Source: Colletotrichum lupini (Eukaryota > Ascomycota > Sordariomycetes > Glomerellales > Glomerellaceae). From it: 64,000 nucleotides of DNA. The notes beneath the pieces were generated by a model. It did no database searches and had not been told where the DNA came from. It worked only from the letters and a program-made list of their open reading frames with translations. The position numbers were made by a program, and so were the translations under genes. The stretch spans positions 620,001 to 684,000 of the forward strand of contig NC_064673.1 of NCBI RefSeq assembly GCF_023278565.1, in the 5' to 3' direction. Shown one piece after another: positions 37,910 through 48,927 of the stretch (within the stretch, counting starts at the first letter, position 1; each line of letters opens with the position of its first letter).

Positions 37910-38099
37910 TATAATAAATTTAAAATACGGCTAGTAATAGGACGCTAATAACTTAGTAACTAGTATACGGATCGTATTATAAAAGAACTTTTTAAAAAGT
38001 AAAGCCCTTATAAAGGACTCTATAAGCTTTAGTTTTATAATATACCTATACTTATATTATAGCCTCGCTAGTTAAGTACTTATAGCCTAATCTCTTATA
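37910..38099 (+). repeat. 3' LTR of the nested gypsy element
   Basis: 190-bp partner of 29997-30186, immediately after the purine tract; ends CTCTTATA and is followed by CTAAAA. Confidence 0.85.
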
Positions 38100-38722
38100 C
38101 TAAAATTAAAGAAATATTAGTATTTACATACGAATTACTAATATATACTAATATTTAAAAAACTTAAATAAATCCTTTATTTATAATTTAAAAAAGAAAA
38201 ACCAACTTTATTTAGGTTATTTATACTTAAATATACTATATATACTAGTTGTTAATATTATATAATATATACTTATATAGCTATAGTAAGTTTAATTTTC
38301 CCCATACAAAATTTACTATGGGGAAATTTTAACTTAATATTACTAAGCGAGAAAAAATACTACTAATCCAAAAAAGATTTTATTAGAAAATCTATATAAG
38401 TAAGTTATATATAGCTGAATTTCAGCGTATATAACTGAGTATTACTTAAGTTATTTAGATTTAAAATAATATTTCTTAACTATATAATTTTTAATATTTA
38501 AGGCTTTAGTATTATTACGTAATAAAGACCTAGTATATAATTATAAAAATACTGTACTCTTTAAATTTGACTAATATTCTACTTAATGTATTTTTTATAT
38601 AATTTAATACATATAAATAAGCTAGATAAGTATATAATTAAAAATAGTAGGTTTTGGTGTAGCCCTACTAAAATAGGGTGGGCCAAAAGGGGGGGTGGGC
38701 CAAAAGTGGGTGGTTTGACTTA

Positions 38723-39536
38723 TATAACCGTAGCCAAGTGTTGTGTATTGGCAAGATCGAGCATAAAATATACTGCCATTCTTTGTCCCTCTCAAAACCA
38801 TTTACGTTGTTGGCACAACAATTTGAGCCTCGGGGACGCTAAAACACCACGAGGACAATCGTCTAAACACCCAATACCACTTTTCGACAGCTCGATGGAG
38901 GCCAAAAGTAACCCATTCTTTGCGAACGAGCAAAACTGAATAGAAACGCATTGTCTAAAATCAAAACATACAACACCAGGTATTCGCTGGTCGTCACCGA
39001 CCCAACTACTAATCCGGCCCTCATTGGCTTATCTATGGGAGAGCGGACGGGATCCCGAGTTTTCCAATGGGTATGGTCGTATGTGACAGTTCTCAGGCAG
39101 ATCGTGTCTATAGTCCTAACATAGCAAGGTTACAGTGCAGCAAAAGAAGGCCGCGAGGGGTCCAACAGAGCTAGAGTAATGATCTCTAGTCTAGTACAAC
39201 ACCATGCATCTTCTCAGGTGCTGATCAATAGTCTACTCAGTAGGTAGTGTCGTTTTCGTGAAACACTAGTAGAGATTGCTCAATGATTGTGCAACAAGAA
39301 TGAAGCGAAGCTATGATAGCTTGATGTTGAAGTTGAAAGCGTGAGGTTGCGCGCGTCACCGCGCAGGCCGTAAGGGTAGATCGGCCGTGCCCAAGGTAGG
39401 TACGCGCCTTAGGCAACCAGAACTTACCGCAACACTGTGCACAAGCCAATCTCAGTCTGTCACTCGAGTTCAACACTTACATTTCCCTCTTCTTCCCGTT
39501 CATTTTTGTTTGGAGCTCGCCTACACAACCGTAGAC
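38723..39536. promoter_or_regulatory. Intergenic region upstream of the U1A-like gene
   Basis: 814 bp of normal-composition DNA from the Tc1/mariner TA duplication to the start codon of the U1A-like gene. The last 70 bases are pyrimidine-rich (TTCCCTCTTCTTCCCG), typical of fungal transcription-start regions. No separate gene is supportable; short open frames here are chance. Confidence 0.45.
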
Positions 39537-40419
39537 ATGGCTTCCGGTCTTCCTATCGCCACGTACGTGTCATTGCACTTCGACACGTCGAGCCGTTGGC
39601 TGACCTTTTGTGCCACAGGGTATACGTGCGAAACCTCGAGGAGCGCGCCAAAGTCGACCAGCTGAAGGATGCGCTGCTTCAGATCTTCTCCGATTACGGC
39701 AATGTAATTGACATTGTCGCCAAGACGAATCTCAAGGCAAAGGGCCAGGCTTTTGTCGTCTTTGACGATCCCGAGGCTGCGCGCAAGGCCATCGAGGAGG
39801 TTCAGGGATTCGAGCTATTCGAGAAGCCTATGCAGCTGGCCCTGGCCCGGACGAGGAGCGACGCGACCGTCAAGTCGGTAGGCAACGACGACGAATTTGA
39901 GCTTCACAAGCGCCGCCGCTTGGCTGAAAAGGGTAACTTCATTTCGCCCTTCACACTGCCTTCTCTCGCTACTGTGAACTAGAACGGTTTGCTGACCATG
40001 TCCTCTCATCACCAACAGACAAGAAGAAGGCGTTCGAGGCTGCCGAGGAACAGAAACGTCTCAAGAGACCTGGCCCTGGCGGTGCACCGGCAGCAGATGC
40101 CCGTCCTGCCAAGGCTGCTCGTGGAACTGGTCTCAAATCCACAAATCCCTCTACCACAGCAGTCATTCCCGACGAATATCTGCCCCCGAACAAGATTCTC
40201 TTTGTACAGAACTTGCCCGACGACTACGACATCGAGGCTGTTACCAGTATCTTTGGCCGTTTCGAGGGTTTCCGTGAGGTCAGATTGGTGCCTGGACGCC
40301 GCGGCATTGCCTTTGTAGAGTACGAGGGTGAGCAGGGTGCCATTACGGCGAAGGAGAACACGGCGGGCATGGTGCTGGGAGACACGCACACGATCAAGGT
40401 CACATACCAGCGCCAGTAA
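39537..40419 (+). CDS. U1 snRNP protein A-like (two RRMs)
   Basis: Three exons, 39537-39562, 39619-39932 and 40019-40419, give 246 residues. Introns are 56 and 86 nt with GTACGT/GTAACT donors, CTGAC branch sites and CAG acceptors; the frame holds across both. RRM1 occupies about residues 9-88 (RNP2 VYVRNL, RNP1 KGQAFVVF); a basic, alanine-rich linker follows (DKKKAFEAAEEQKRLKR); RRM2 is the last 75 residues (ILFVQNLP; RRGIAFVEY). This layout and length match U1A/U2B'' proteins (S. pombe Usp102, S. cerevisiae Mud1), which bind U1 or U2 snRNA stem-loops in the spliceosome. Whether it serves U1, U2 or both cannot be told. The start chosen (MASGLPIAT) leaves the short lead expected before RRM1; the longer frame reading through intron 1 is spurious. 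It is convergent with VMA8, stops 185 bp apart. Confidence 0.92.
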
Positions 40420-40604
40420 GACGGTTGATTGGGACGAAGGTAACAGCCTCAACTCTGTTTGCATGTAGGGAGGTAATAAATGTGTTCCGGCAGGGTACTA
40501 ATGTTTACAACGAGTGCGTACCCAATGAAAGCTACCTTAGTCTAATAACACCGCACCCGACGCATGCTTGATCGTCACCTCTCAATCCGTGCCCCAAGGA
40601 CTAG

Positions 40605-41831
40605 CTAGAAGATAACGTCGTTGTCTTCCTCCGCAGCAAGAATGTCGCCGGGGCCTGACGTATCGCCCTTCTCTTCTGCTGCCCGTGCAGCCTTTTTGGC
40701 CTTGATCTCGGCGTCTGCGGCAGCAGTGTCTCTCTGTTTCTTTCCGGCAACCTGCAGTGCACTGTGAGAAATTGCCATCAAGATCTAACGGACCTCCACG
40801 TACCTTTTTAAGTCTGTAGAACTCCTCTCTGTCAAGTTCGTCCAACTCCGAGTTAATGTCTGTAGTAAAAGTTAGATAGGTATCCCGAAGTAAGGCATAC
40901 AACATACACTTGATGGTGTTTTCTGTCCTCGGAATAATAACGTGCTCGCTGGTGAGACGGTCAGTGGTGGATTGCCAAGATGATCTCGCAGGCATCTTAC
41001 ATGGCGTTTACTGCAAAATGTTAGTCAATCGCTAAGAAGTTCAACGTTTGATCGAATACTTACCACGTCGATTAACGACCTTGATAACCTCATCCAAAAT
41101 AACGAAAGCGGTCTTGGCGCTGTTAGCGCTTCTGCAGTGTTCAATGGAGACGCGCGGCGGCGTACCTGTAGACTGGCAAGTTCGACCAGAGCTTCAACAG
41201 CACGGGCATATGTCTCGCGACAACGCTGGACCTGCTGACCACCCTTGCCCAAGCCCGTGAGGCCGAAATCGTTGTTTCCTTCAGTTACGTAGCTCTCGAA
41301 TGCCGGGAGTAAGACACCAGAAACGTTCTCCTGCTTGGTACGCACACGGAAGCGAGCTGACCGGGCCGACTCCTGGATCTGGTATCCGATATCACCGCCC
41401 ACGGCGTAAGTGACCTCAGCCAAGGAGAAGGAAGCAATCTGCATAACGCGTCCCATCTTTCTCTTCGCCTCGTCGATACGTCTTGTAATTTCTGTTCAGG
41501 GCGCAGTCACATCGGTCAGCCTAGGTTCGTCTCGGACTGGAAGCGGCACTGCCAACCTCGGAATCGCCTGTATCATGGAACACGTCAGTGAATCAAATCA
41601 TACTGCAAGATACAGTTCATTGCACACATACTTGGTCAAGGCCTCGCTCTTTCTTTTCAACAGACTGTGACCAGTTTCGGCGCCCTTGAGCTTGGCCTTC
41701 ATGATACCCAGCGACTGGCGCGTGGGGAATACCGCTTCTCGGTCCTACACAGATGCATCGACATATTAGAAAGCTCCGTGGTCGACTCTGGATGATGTAG
41801 GAGGGCTTCGGCCTACAGGAGCACCCGACAT
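40605..41831 (-). CDS. VMA8: V-type H+-ATPase subunit D
   Basis: Nine exons on the minus strand: 41831-41817, 41744-41632, 41567-41557, 41491-41166, 41112-41064, 41010-41001, 40948-40908, 40859-40804 and 40751-40605, joining in frame to 255 residues (S. cerevisiae Vma8 is 256). Subunit D is the central-stalk rotor of V1, coupling ATP hydrolysis to proton pumping at vacuole and endosome membranes. Diagnostic stretches are FPTRQSLGIMKAKLKGA near the N-terminus, GHSLLKRKSEALTKRFREI, KRKMGRVM, and RRVNAIEHVIIPRTENTIKY in the C-terminal helix; the tail ends DILAAEEDNDVIF. Exons 3 and 6 are only 11 and 10 nt but each is required to restore conserved residues (RFRE and VNAI). Eight introns of 48-72 nt are many for a fungal gene of this size. 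The first exon encodes MSGAP, with GTAGGC as donor. It is divergent from SYF1. Confidence 0.93.
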
Positions 41832-42532
41832 GGTGCTGGATGATCGGAATGGGCGATGGTATAGGTTGGGCTTGGAATTGAAAGGAGATCGGAGGGGAGG
41901 TTCGAGACGATTCGCACGGCAGCGAAGGGCGGAGGCAGTTGGGCGCAAGACGGTCGTCCACGATATAGTCGACAAGGAGGAGCTGGAGATGTTGTTAGGC
42001 GGCCTTTGGCTGCTGTTGCGTCAGTGCTCAGAGCCGGCTCAGCGATGGGACGCTAAGGTGGAAGTACCTACCTCAAGCGGCCCCCCAGAGATGGAGTCGG
42101 GTACCTGGTAAACATAAGGTAGGTGGATCGCTGGCGATTAGCAGTCCACTGATAAAGCTCAACAGTGGGCTGTCTTTATCCGCGCGTGAGCGTCTCACGG
42201 ACGCTAAAGCGGCACGGCGCCTCCATTGCGATATGCTTGTATCAGTGGCTGGGACTGCCGCCCAACTTATCCCAATAGCCGAGCGCCATCCCAAAAATAC
42301 AGGACGTGGCGCATGCGAGAAAAAGTACCTTGGTTGGTCGACCTTGCCAGACTGCATCGTAAAGGAACGATCTGTCGCCTAGTTCGCGCCATGATCATCT
42401 TTTGAAATCGCGCCCCCGGAAGTTGCGAATTCGTCCCCAACGCGACCTGCACAAGGCGAAAAGGCGCTCTCTGCGCTCGAGCTGTCAGTCTCTTGGTTAC
42501 TCATGGCCTTTGGACAAACGGCCTGAACCAAG
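41832..42532. promoter_or_regulatory. Shared upstream region of VMA8 and SYF1
   Basis: 701 bp separate the divergent start codons. No TATA-like element stands out; the DNA is GC-balanced with scattered short repeats. Both genes probably take their promoters from here. The long open frames inside it on both strands show no family features. Confidence 0.45.
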
Positions 42533-45143
42533 ATGCCTGCTCCCACGCTTCTCAACGGCTCTCAGAGGCGGCCGGAACTGCACCTCGTTGTATGCGCCGC
42601 CCATCCTCCTACTTGCCCTCTTCGTCTTGTCAACACTGGAGATAGAAGCTAACAGTGCCCGATAGAGCGACGAGGACTCCGTATACGAACAGGATATCCT
42701 GCGAAGCCCTGGAAGCATCAAGCCGTGGCTTGCCTACATTCAGTTCAAGTCCCAACATGGAACTGTACACGAACGCGCTTTCGTGCTCGAACGAGCCTGT
42801 CTCCAACTCCCCCGGTCTTACAAGCTATGGAAGATGGTACGTCGCGAGGAGCACGCCAGCTGGGGGACCGCCGCCGCCGCCGATTGCTAACTGTACGGAT
42901 AGTATCTTACCTTTCGCACCAAGCACGTTTCGAAGCTAAATGCTGCCATTTTCCCCGCCGAGTACCGAAAAGTCAATGCCTTATTCGAGCGCGCGCTCAT
43001 TCTGTTGAACAAAATGCCTCGCATCTGGCAGCTATATCTGAAGTTCTTGCTTCAGCAGCCGCTGGTCACGACCACCCGACGCACTTTCGATCGAGCCCTT
43101 CGCGCCTTGCCGATTACCCAGCACAATCGAATCTGGGCTCTCTACAAGCCGTTCATCAACTCTGCTGCAGGAATCAGCGCCGTCAAGGTGTGGCGCCGCT
43201 ACATGCAAATACACCCCGAGGACGCCGAAGACTTCATCGAGCTCCTTGTGCAGGTCGGCTTCTACACTGAAGCCATCAAGAAGTACATGGACATCCTCAA
43301 CAATCCGCGCTTCACTAGCAAGCAAGGGAAAGGGCACTATGAACTGTGGAGCGAAATGGTGGACTTGATGGTCGAGCACGCGGCGGATATTGAAACCGGT
43401 CACGAAACGGGTATTGATGTTGACAGGATCGTCAGAAGCGGCATTGTCAGGTTCGCCGATCAACGAGGAAAACTCTGGTGCGGCCTAGCGACTTACTGGA
43501 TCCGACGAGGCAGCTTCGAGCGCGCCAGAGATGTGCTCGAGGAAGCCATCACCACGGTAATGACGGTCAGAGACTTCACGCTTGTTTTCGATTCGTACAC
43601 CGAGTTCGAAGAGTCCATCATTGGAGCCCTAATGGAGGTAGCCTCGGAGCGTGCCGACAACGGTATCGTGGACGAGGAGGCAGATTTCGAACTCGACATA
43701 CGGATGATGCGGTTCGAGCAACTCATGGACAGACGGCCATTCCTTCTCAACGACGTAGTCCTGCGCCAGAACCCCAACAACGTGTCTGAGTGGGAGAAGA
43801 GAGTGGCTCTCTGGGGCGACAACCATCTCGAAGTCGTTCAGACATACACAGCCGCCATCGCCACGATACAACCGAAAAAGGCCGTCGGGGCCTTCCATCA
43901 GCTTTGGGCCAATTACGCCAAATTCTACGAGCGTGGTGGTGACATACGCAATGCGCGCATCATCATGGAGAAAGCCGTCAAAGTCCCATTCAAGTCCGTT
44001 GCCGAATTGGCTGATATGTGGATTGAATGGGCTGAGATGGAATTGAGGAACGAGAACTTTGACGATGCCGTACGAATCATGGCCAAGGCTGTCCAGGCAC
44101 CGAAGAGATCCACAGTCGACTACTTTGACGAGACGCTATCGCCGCAGCAGCGTGTGCACAAGAGCTGGAAGCTGTGGAGTTTCTACGTGGACCTCGTGGA
44201 GAGTGTCAGCACTGTGGAGGACACACGAAAGGTTTACGAGCGCATCTTTGAGCTGCGAATCGCGACACCGCAGACAGTGGTCAACTATGCGAATCTGCTG
44301 GAAGAGCACCAGTACTACGAAGAGTCGTTCAAGATTTACGAACGTGGCCTGGACCTCTTCAGCTACCCAGTTGCCTTTGAGCTGTGGAATCTCTACCTTA
44401 CAAAGGCCGTGGATCGCAAGATCGGTATTGAGCGTCTGCGCGACCTCTTCGAACAGGCCAGTGAAGACTGCCCACCCAAATTCGCCAAGGTCATCTACCT
44501 CATGTACGGCAACTTGGAAGAGGAGCGGGGCCTCGCGAGGCACGCTATGCGCATCTACGAACGCGCAACGCGTGCGGTGGCGGATGAGGATCGGGCAGAC
44601 ATGTTCAACTTCTACATCACCAAGTCAGCGTCTAACTTTGGCCTGCCATCGACGAGGCCAATCTACGAAAAGGCGGTTTCCACTCTACCCGACAACGAAG
44701 CACGGGATATGTGCCTAAAGTTTGCCGACATGGAGAAGCGCCTTGGCGAGATCGATCGGGCGAGAGCCATTTACGGTCACGCGTCACAGTTCTGTGATCC
44801 ACGCACCAGTCCAGCTTTTTGGACCAAGTGGGAGTCATTCGAGGTGCAGCATGGCAACGAGGATACGTTCAAGGAAATGCTCCGTATCAAGCGAAGTGTG
44901 CAGGCGCAGTACAACACGGACGTCAATTTCATCGCGTCGCAAGCGCTTGCGCGTAGTCAGCGGAGACCGGAGGACTCGGGCGATGCCGAGGTGGACGATG
45001 CCATGGCGGCACTTGAGCGACAAGCAAGAGCACCAGCCGGGTTCGTGGCTGCCAGCGACGCTACCAAGATGAGCAGCACATTGGAAGCACCGCCAGCACC
45101 GGCGAATCCGGACGCTATCGACATTGACGACCTTGACGAGTAA
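42533..45143 (+). CDS. SYF1: Pre-mRNA-splicing factor Syf1 (HAT-repeat protein)
   Basis: Three exons, 42533-42589, 42666-42836 and 42903-45143, give 822 residues. Introns of 76 and 66 nt have GTATGC/GTACGT donors, CTAAC branch sites and TAG acceptors. Syf1 (human XAB2) is a scaffold of the Prp19/NineTeen complex, needed for spliceosome activation. The protein is built almost entirely of half-a-TPR (HAT) helical repeats; family landmarks include YEQDILR and IKPWLAYIQFK near the start, LPRSYKLWKMYL, RALRALPITQHNRIW, WRRYMQIHPEDAEDFIELL and DQRGKLWCGLATYWIRRGSF, and an acidic end IDIDDLDE. Length and order fit fungal orthologues (about 820-860). The start at MPAPTLLNGSQRRPELHLV lies just ahead of the conserved SDEDSVYEQD; the frame beginning at 43005 is only the third-exon part. 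It is convergent with the 53-residue gene. Confidence 0.95.
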
Positions 45144-45411
45144 CATGTATCAATTTCTCCGGCCTGGCGGTGGTTGGCTAGTTTTAGGTAATAGCATACA
45201 GACAGCAGGACCCCTACAATACTTTTCAATTCCCGGTCCACCCCATTCAAATCAATTCATTCTCCAATGTTCTCCCTTCCCTTGTCTGGCTGATGTGTTT
45301 CACAGCCTCACATGTAGTGGTCTGGCTAGGCGTACTGCTCCATGCCGCGAGCGTGGGGGGCGTTCCTCATACCACGCCGTGCGCCTCCCCAACACATCAC
45401 TGTATCGGTGA

Positions 45412-45825
45412 CTATTTCGCGGGCGTCTTGGTATAGCCCTTCTCGGTGTGCTTCTCATGGAACCCCGAGGCGTAGTTGCGGTCGACGTGGCCATCACGGG
45501 AACCCGGCGTGGCGTAGATGGAACCCTTGCGCTTTTGGAAGCGGCTCGGGGGTACCTTGGATGCGTCTAGTAGATGAAGCACATCAGTCAGTACTCCAGA
45601 GACTCGCAGACTTCAAAGTACACTTCCAAAGCTCACCCCATTCGTCGGTGCTTGCTCTTCGATCTATGGGCGAGGATGAGAGTGCAACGGCGGGTTCTCC
45701 GTCGAGTGCGACTGGCGAGCTACCGACCTCGGTCGAGATGCTCTGGGTTCTATCTTGTTCGTCTGATAGGGCGTGTAAGCAAGGTTCACATGCGCTGCAC
45801 ATGGACGGGGACGCTTACTTGACAT
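45412..45825 (-). CDS. Small conserved-looking basic protein (53 aa), unknown function
   Basis: Two exons: a 7-nt first exon (45825-45819, ATGTCAA) and 45566-45412, separated by a 252-nt intron with GTAAGC donor, ACTGAC branch region and CTACTAG acceptor. The joined frame gives MSNASKVPPSRFQKRKGSIY, then ATPGSRDGHVDRNYASGFHE, then KHTEKGYTKTPAK. No membrane segment, signal peptide or known domain. The composition (basic, few hydrophobics, GS/RD-rich) and the complete frame over the second exon suggest a real gene; I have the impression that proteins of this kind are widespread in filamentous ascomycetes, but this is unverified. It sits 268 bp from the stop of SYF1, convergent with it. Being under 60 residues and spliced, it would be missed by simple ORF scans. 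Confidence 0.72.
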
Positions 45826-48100
45826 GGTGATGGTGACGGTGGATATACTGGATGGTATGAGTATAGGTTTGCTCAGTGGCAGGTCTTACTAAGAGTTCAG
45901 AAGATGAGTTTGTGTAGGGTGGTGGCTGATGGAAACGCTGTTTGAGGGTATCGTGGTGTCGCTGGTTAGGGGGGTAAGTGGGGAAGTTGAGCAAAGGAGT
46001 GGGAATGGAGACTTGAGAGGGGGAAAGACGTGAGTTTATGAAGGTCCAGGCCTCGCGATTGCCTTCTTAACAGCAGCCCGCGTTTGGGTAGCATGGATGA
46101 GTCGTGGAGGGTGGGTGCTACTGATGGCATTGGAGGGCAAGGTGAGGGAGGAGCAGAGGTAAGGTAGCTAGCCAATGCAGCTGGCGGGCGTTGATGTCAA
46201 CGAAGGCGGAGGCGATGCATGTCATGTACTGTACGATGGGGGGTGTACGAAGAGAGCACATGAGGTCAAAGTAAGGTAGGTTCGGACCAGAACTCACTCG
46301 GGGTGGTCACCTGCCAGTTGCGCACTTTTGATCCCCAGGCCTCCAATTTGTTTATTGAGGGAGGTATGAGTTCACTTGATCCTACTCGAGAAGCGAAGGC
46401 GCTTTGGCTTAATGAACCTGTCGATCATATACGTGCTAAGGTTGAGGCTGGGTCGACGTGTGATGCACATCACTCACTTGAGTGCACCTGAGCCAAGCTT
46501 TGAAGGACCTTTACGCACACACAGATCTATGTGCCAAGACCACGATGGCTGCAGCGAGAGAACCTGAATAGAGCCAAGCACTCATATACACCAGGTATCA
46601 GGAACATGAGGGTTGTCATAACATACATGATGTAGCAATCTACGCATTGTAGGGAGACGTGTCATGTTGCATATCGCAGCTCACCTCACTTGCCTGATGT
46701 TGAGGGTTCATTTGGTCAAACTGGCTTGGTTTCTGTTAACAGCGACATGATCCAAGACGAGGTGTTCATCTCCCATAGAAAACATGAGAGTGCAAGATCT
46801 GACAGTATCTCAGCTTGAACCAACGCGAGAGAGTGAGGCGACAGGTTTAGGAAGGTTGTCAAGGTTTCTTGTATCTGAAAGTACTCGAGTAGGCGCAAGG
46901 TACCTTATCCATTCCCCCTGTTAACGCGGGGAAAGTGACGAGGATTTGCCATCGCCGTTGACGTCACACGCCTTTCGCGGCGAATAAACGGAGGCCGCGA
47001 CCACCCCAAGAGCTACCTGCCCACCACCCATACTCTGTATTAGTGCCTCGCAGCTGTGGTCAAGCATGAGAAAGTACTGCTTAAGTAGTGGTGGTGTGAA
47101 AGTATACCTCAGTCTACGTACGAATGATACCTTAGACTATTCTTTCCTTACCTGACCTTACTTTTGTTATCCCAACACAGGCCTCCAACCACAGCCACAC
47201 AACTCAACCAGCATCTCGGAAACTGCGGGGAGGTTCCAATGTTTCCCTTTTCGGATTCCCCTCTCTCTTCAACATCTTCTTCTTTCCTCGGCTCCCTCCC
47301 TTGACCAGGGAACCCTAGACTTCGACACCCGCGACACTTGGGCGGTTCGACACCCCCCTTAGATATTATCTTGAGATCAGAGGCCTTGGCCTGCGCTAGA
47401 CTTGATAAAAAAGTCCTCGACGTGAAGATGGGCTCTACAAGAGCGACAGCAGCAAGACCAAGATATGATACTTCGTCTTTTCGAGAATATGGCATCACCG
47501 AGAGAATGGCTGTCAACATTGTCAGCCGTTGATTTGATTCAAGGAAGTGTGGCTAGCAGTCATAGGTAGATTGAAACTGAGGTACTCGGATTGGGATCAT
47601 GTCCTATGATTCCCTCATACTGCATCTGCTAGCGTTGTGTCGCCCCCTCTCTGCTCCCGCCGTCATCCCGCCTCAGCTCCCCGTCAGTTTCATGCACGCA
47701 TGCTGTACTTGTGCGCATCTCCCCCGTTAAGTGATACCTTGTTCAATGTGGTAAGTGAACGCTTTTCGCACGTCACTCTCATACTCAACTCCGGTAGCAG
47801 ACGATGTTCTCATACCTTTCACCACTGTTTAAGGGCAGTAAAGAATCTCGACACGGACACATACATATGAACATCATTCGACACATTTGCATTACAGTGA
47901 ACCAAAGTGATCAGCAGTCAGAGAATGTAATTGTGCACTACAGGTGTCAAGACACAGTCAGGCACCTCAGATACAAGTGAAAGGCATCAGCATCAGCATC
48001 AGTTAACAGCCTCTCTTCATTGCTATCCATCCTGCCTCCACGGATCTCTGTTTTGACCCTCGTAGTAGTCCCAATCCCTCTCTACAGAAAACACAAGCGT
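45826..48100. other. 2.3-kb intergenic region, no gene supported
   Basis: Normal-composition DNA. 45826-46200 is purine-rich on the plus strand and is probably the promoter of the 53-aa gene. The open frames at 47148-47519 (minus) and 47338-47532 (plus) overlap each other, lack motifs and have no convincing splice partners. A run of CATCAG repeats at 47985-48002 lies in the likely 3' UTR of the next gene. A GGTTCGACACC at 47344 resembles a tRNA B-box, but no A-box or cloverleaf can be built around it. Confidence 0.5.
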
Positions 48101-48927
48101 TTAGATCTCCTCGCCGTCGGCGCGGAGCTCGGCCAGATAGGCGGCGTCGTCCTCGGGTGCGGCGGAGGGGGTCTGAGCACGCTTGATCATCTTGTTGAGA
48201 AGCTCATCGGAGCGCTTGACGGCGAGCATCAAGTTGCGGCGGGCAGCGGCGGGCGTGGTGGTGCCAGCCATCTGGACAGGAACAATACCGCCAAAGGGAC
48301 CGGCACGGGCAGCGTTCTGGCAACGAACCAAGCAGACATTGCTCTGGCCAGCGACGGTACCAGTGCAAGCCTGATCGGCGGGGATGGCAGCCTTGAGGGG
48401 GAAATCGGTCATGGCACCGTCACGGTTACGGGAGTTCTGGCCCGGGGGAGTGGTGACAACGTTGATGTTGGTCCACGACGCTCCGGTGGCATCGGCGTTG
48501 ATCATGCAGTCGTAGGGGCCTTGGTACGTGTAAGTCAAGTGTCAAGTAGAAGAAGATTTCATATCGAATACTCACCACCACCGTCACCGTTGACCTGGTG
48601 CAGGGTCATGTCGACGGAGCCGCCGGCGGAGATCTGGGGGAGCATGGTGCCGGTCTCGGCCATCATGGCCTTGGTGCCGGTCTCAAGGTTGTTGGTGCCG
48701 GCTCCAACTGTCTCGCCGAAGGTATCCGCAGCCTCTCCCTTGAAGCGAGTGCTGTCAGCCTGGAAGGGATCACGACGTGTTCCATCACGGGGGGTGCTGG
48801 AGTCGATTCCAAGGGCCATGCCCTGTCCGCCGGCATCACCAGTGGCGCCGATGATGGCAGCATGGCCGGCAACAATGTCGGCAGTGGCCAAGAGGCCGAT
48901 GGCGAAGATGCTCTTGATGGAAGACAT
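48101..48927 (-). CDS. Secreted Egh16/GAS1-like protein
   Basis: Two exons, 48927-48576 and 48519-48101, with a 56-nt intron (GTGAGT donor), give 256 residues. The N-terminus ([23 protein letters not shown]) is a clean signal peptide followed directly by [19 protein letters not shown], a glycine/alanine-rich start typical of the Egh16 family (Blumeria gEgh16, Magnaporthe GAS1/GAS2, Pfam DUF3129/Egh16-like virulence factor). Later landmarks are [31 protein letters not shown] and [18 protein letters not shown] with conserved cysteines; the last 50 residues are a variable, acidic tail. Family members are made during appressorium formation or host and insect cuticle contact; their biochemical role is not known. 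An upstream in-frame ATG at 48981 would spoil the signal peptide, so 48927 is preferred. The 305-codon open frame on the opposite strand is a shadow. Confidence 0.9.

Larger units (their letters stand above)
29997..38099 (+). mobile_element. Full-length Ty3/gypsy chromovirus, nested in the Tc1/mariner element
   Basis: 8103 bp with 190-bp LTRs at both ends (29997-30186 and 37910-38099). The flanking CTAAAG (29991-29996) and CTAAAA (38100-38105) fit a 5- or 6-bp TSD with one RIP change. A purine tract AAGGGGAGAA precedes the 3' LTR. The whole element is saturated with RIP. About 2.4 kb lie between the end of the chromodomain and the 3' LTR, unusually long for this group. Confidence 0.88.
29774..38720. 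mobile_element. Tc1/mariner-type element split by a gypsy insertion
   Basis: Outer ends are inverted: left AGTCAAAAGACCCC and right (reverse complement) AGTCAAACCACCCAC, each followed by two TTTTGGCCCACCC motifs; a TA dinucleotide lies outside each end (29772-29773 and 38721-38722), the Tc1/mariner target. Without the gypsy element (29997-38099) only about 850 bp remain, too little for a full transposase, and no DDE motif is readable, so it was non-autonomous or already deleted. The right remnant holds a hairpin around 38295-38335 (TTTCCCCATA ... TATGGGGAAA). The open frame crossing the right end (38586-38939) is not a gene. Confidence 0.8.

Noticed and set aside
38586..38939. 117-codon plus-strand frame
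   Set aside because: It crosses the right inverted repeat of the Tc1/mariner-type element into unique DNA; no motif.
47330..47360. tRNA gene suggested by a B-box-like GGTTCGACACC
   Set aside because: No A-box at the right distance and no acceptor, D or anticodon stems can be paired on either strand.
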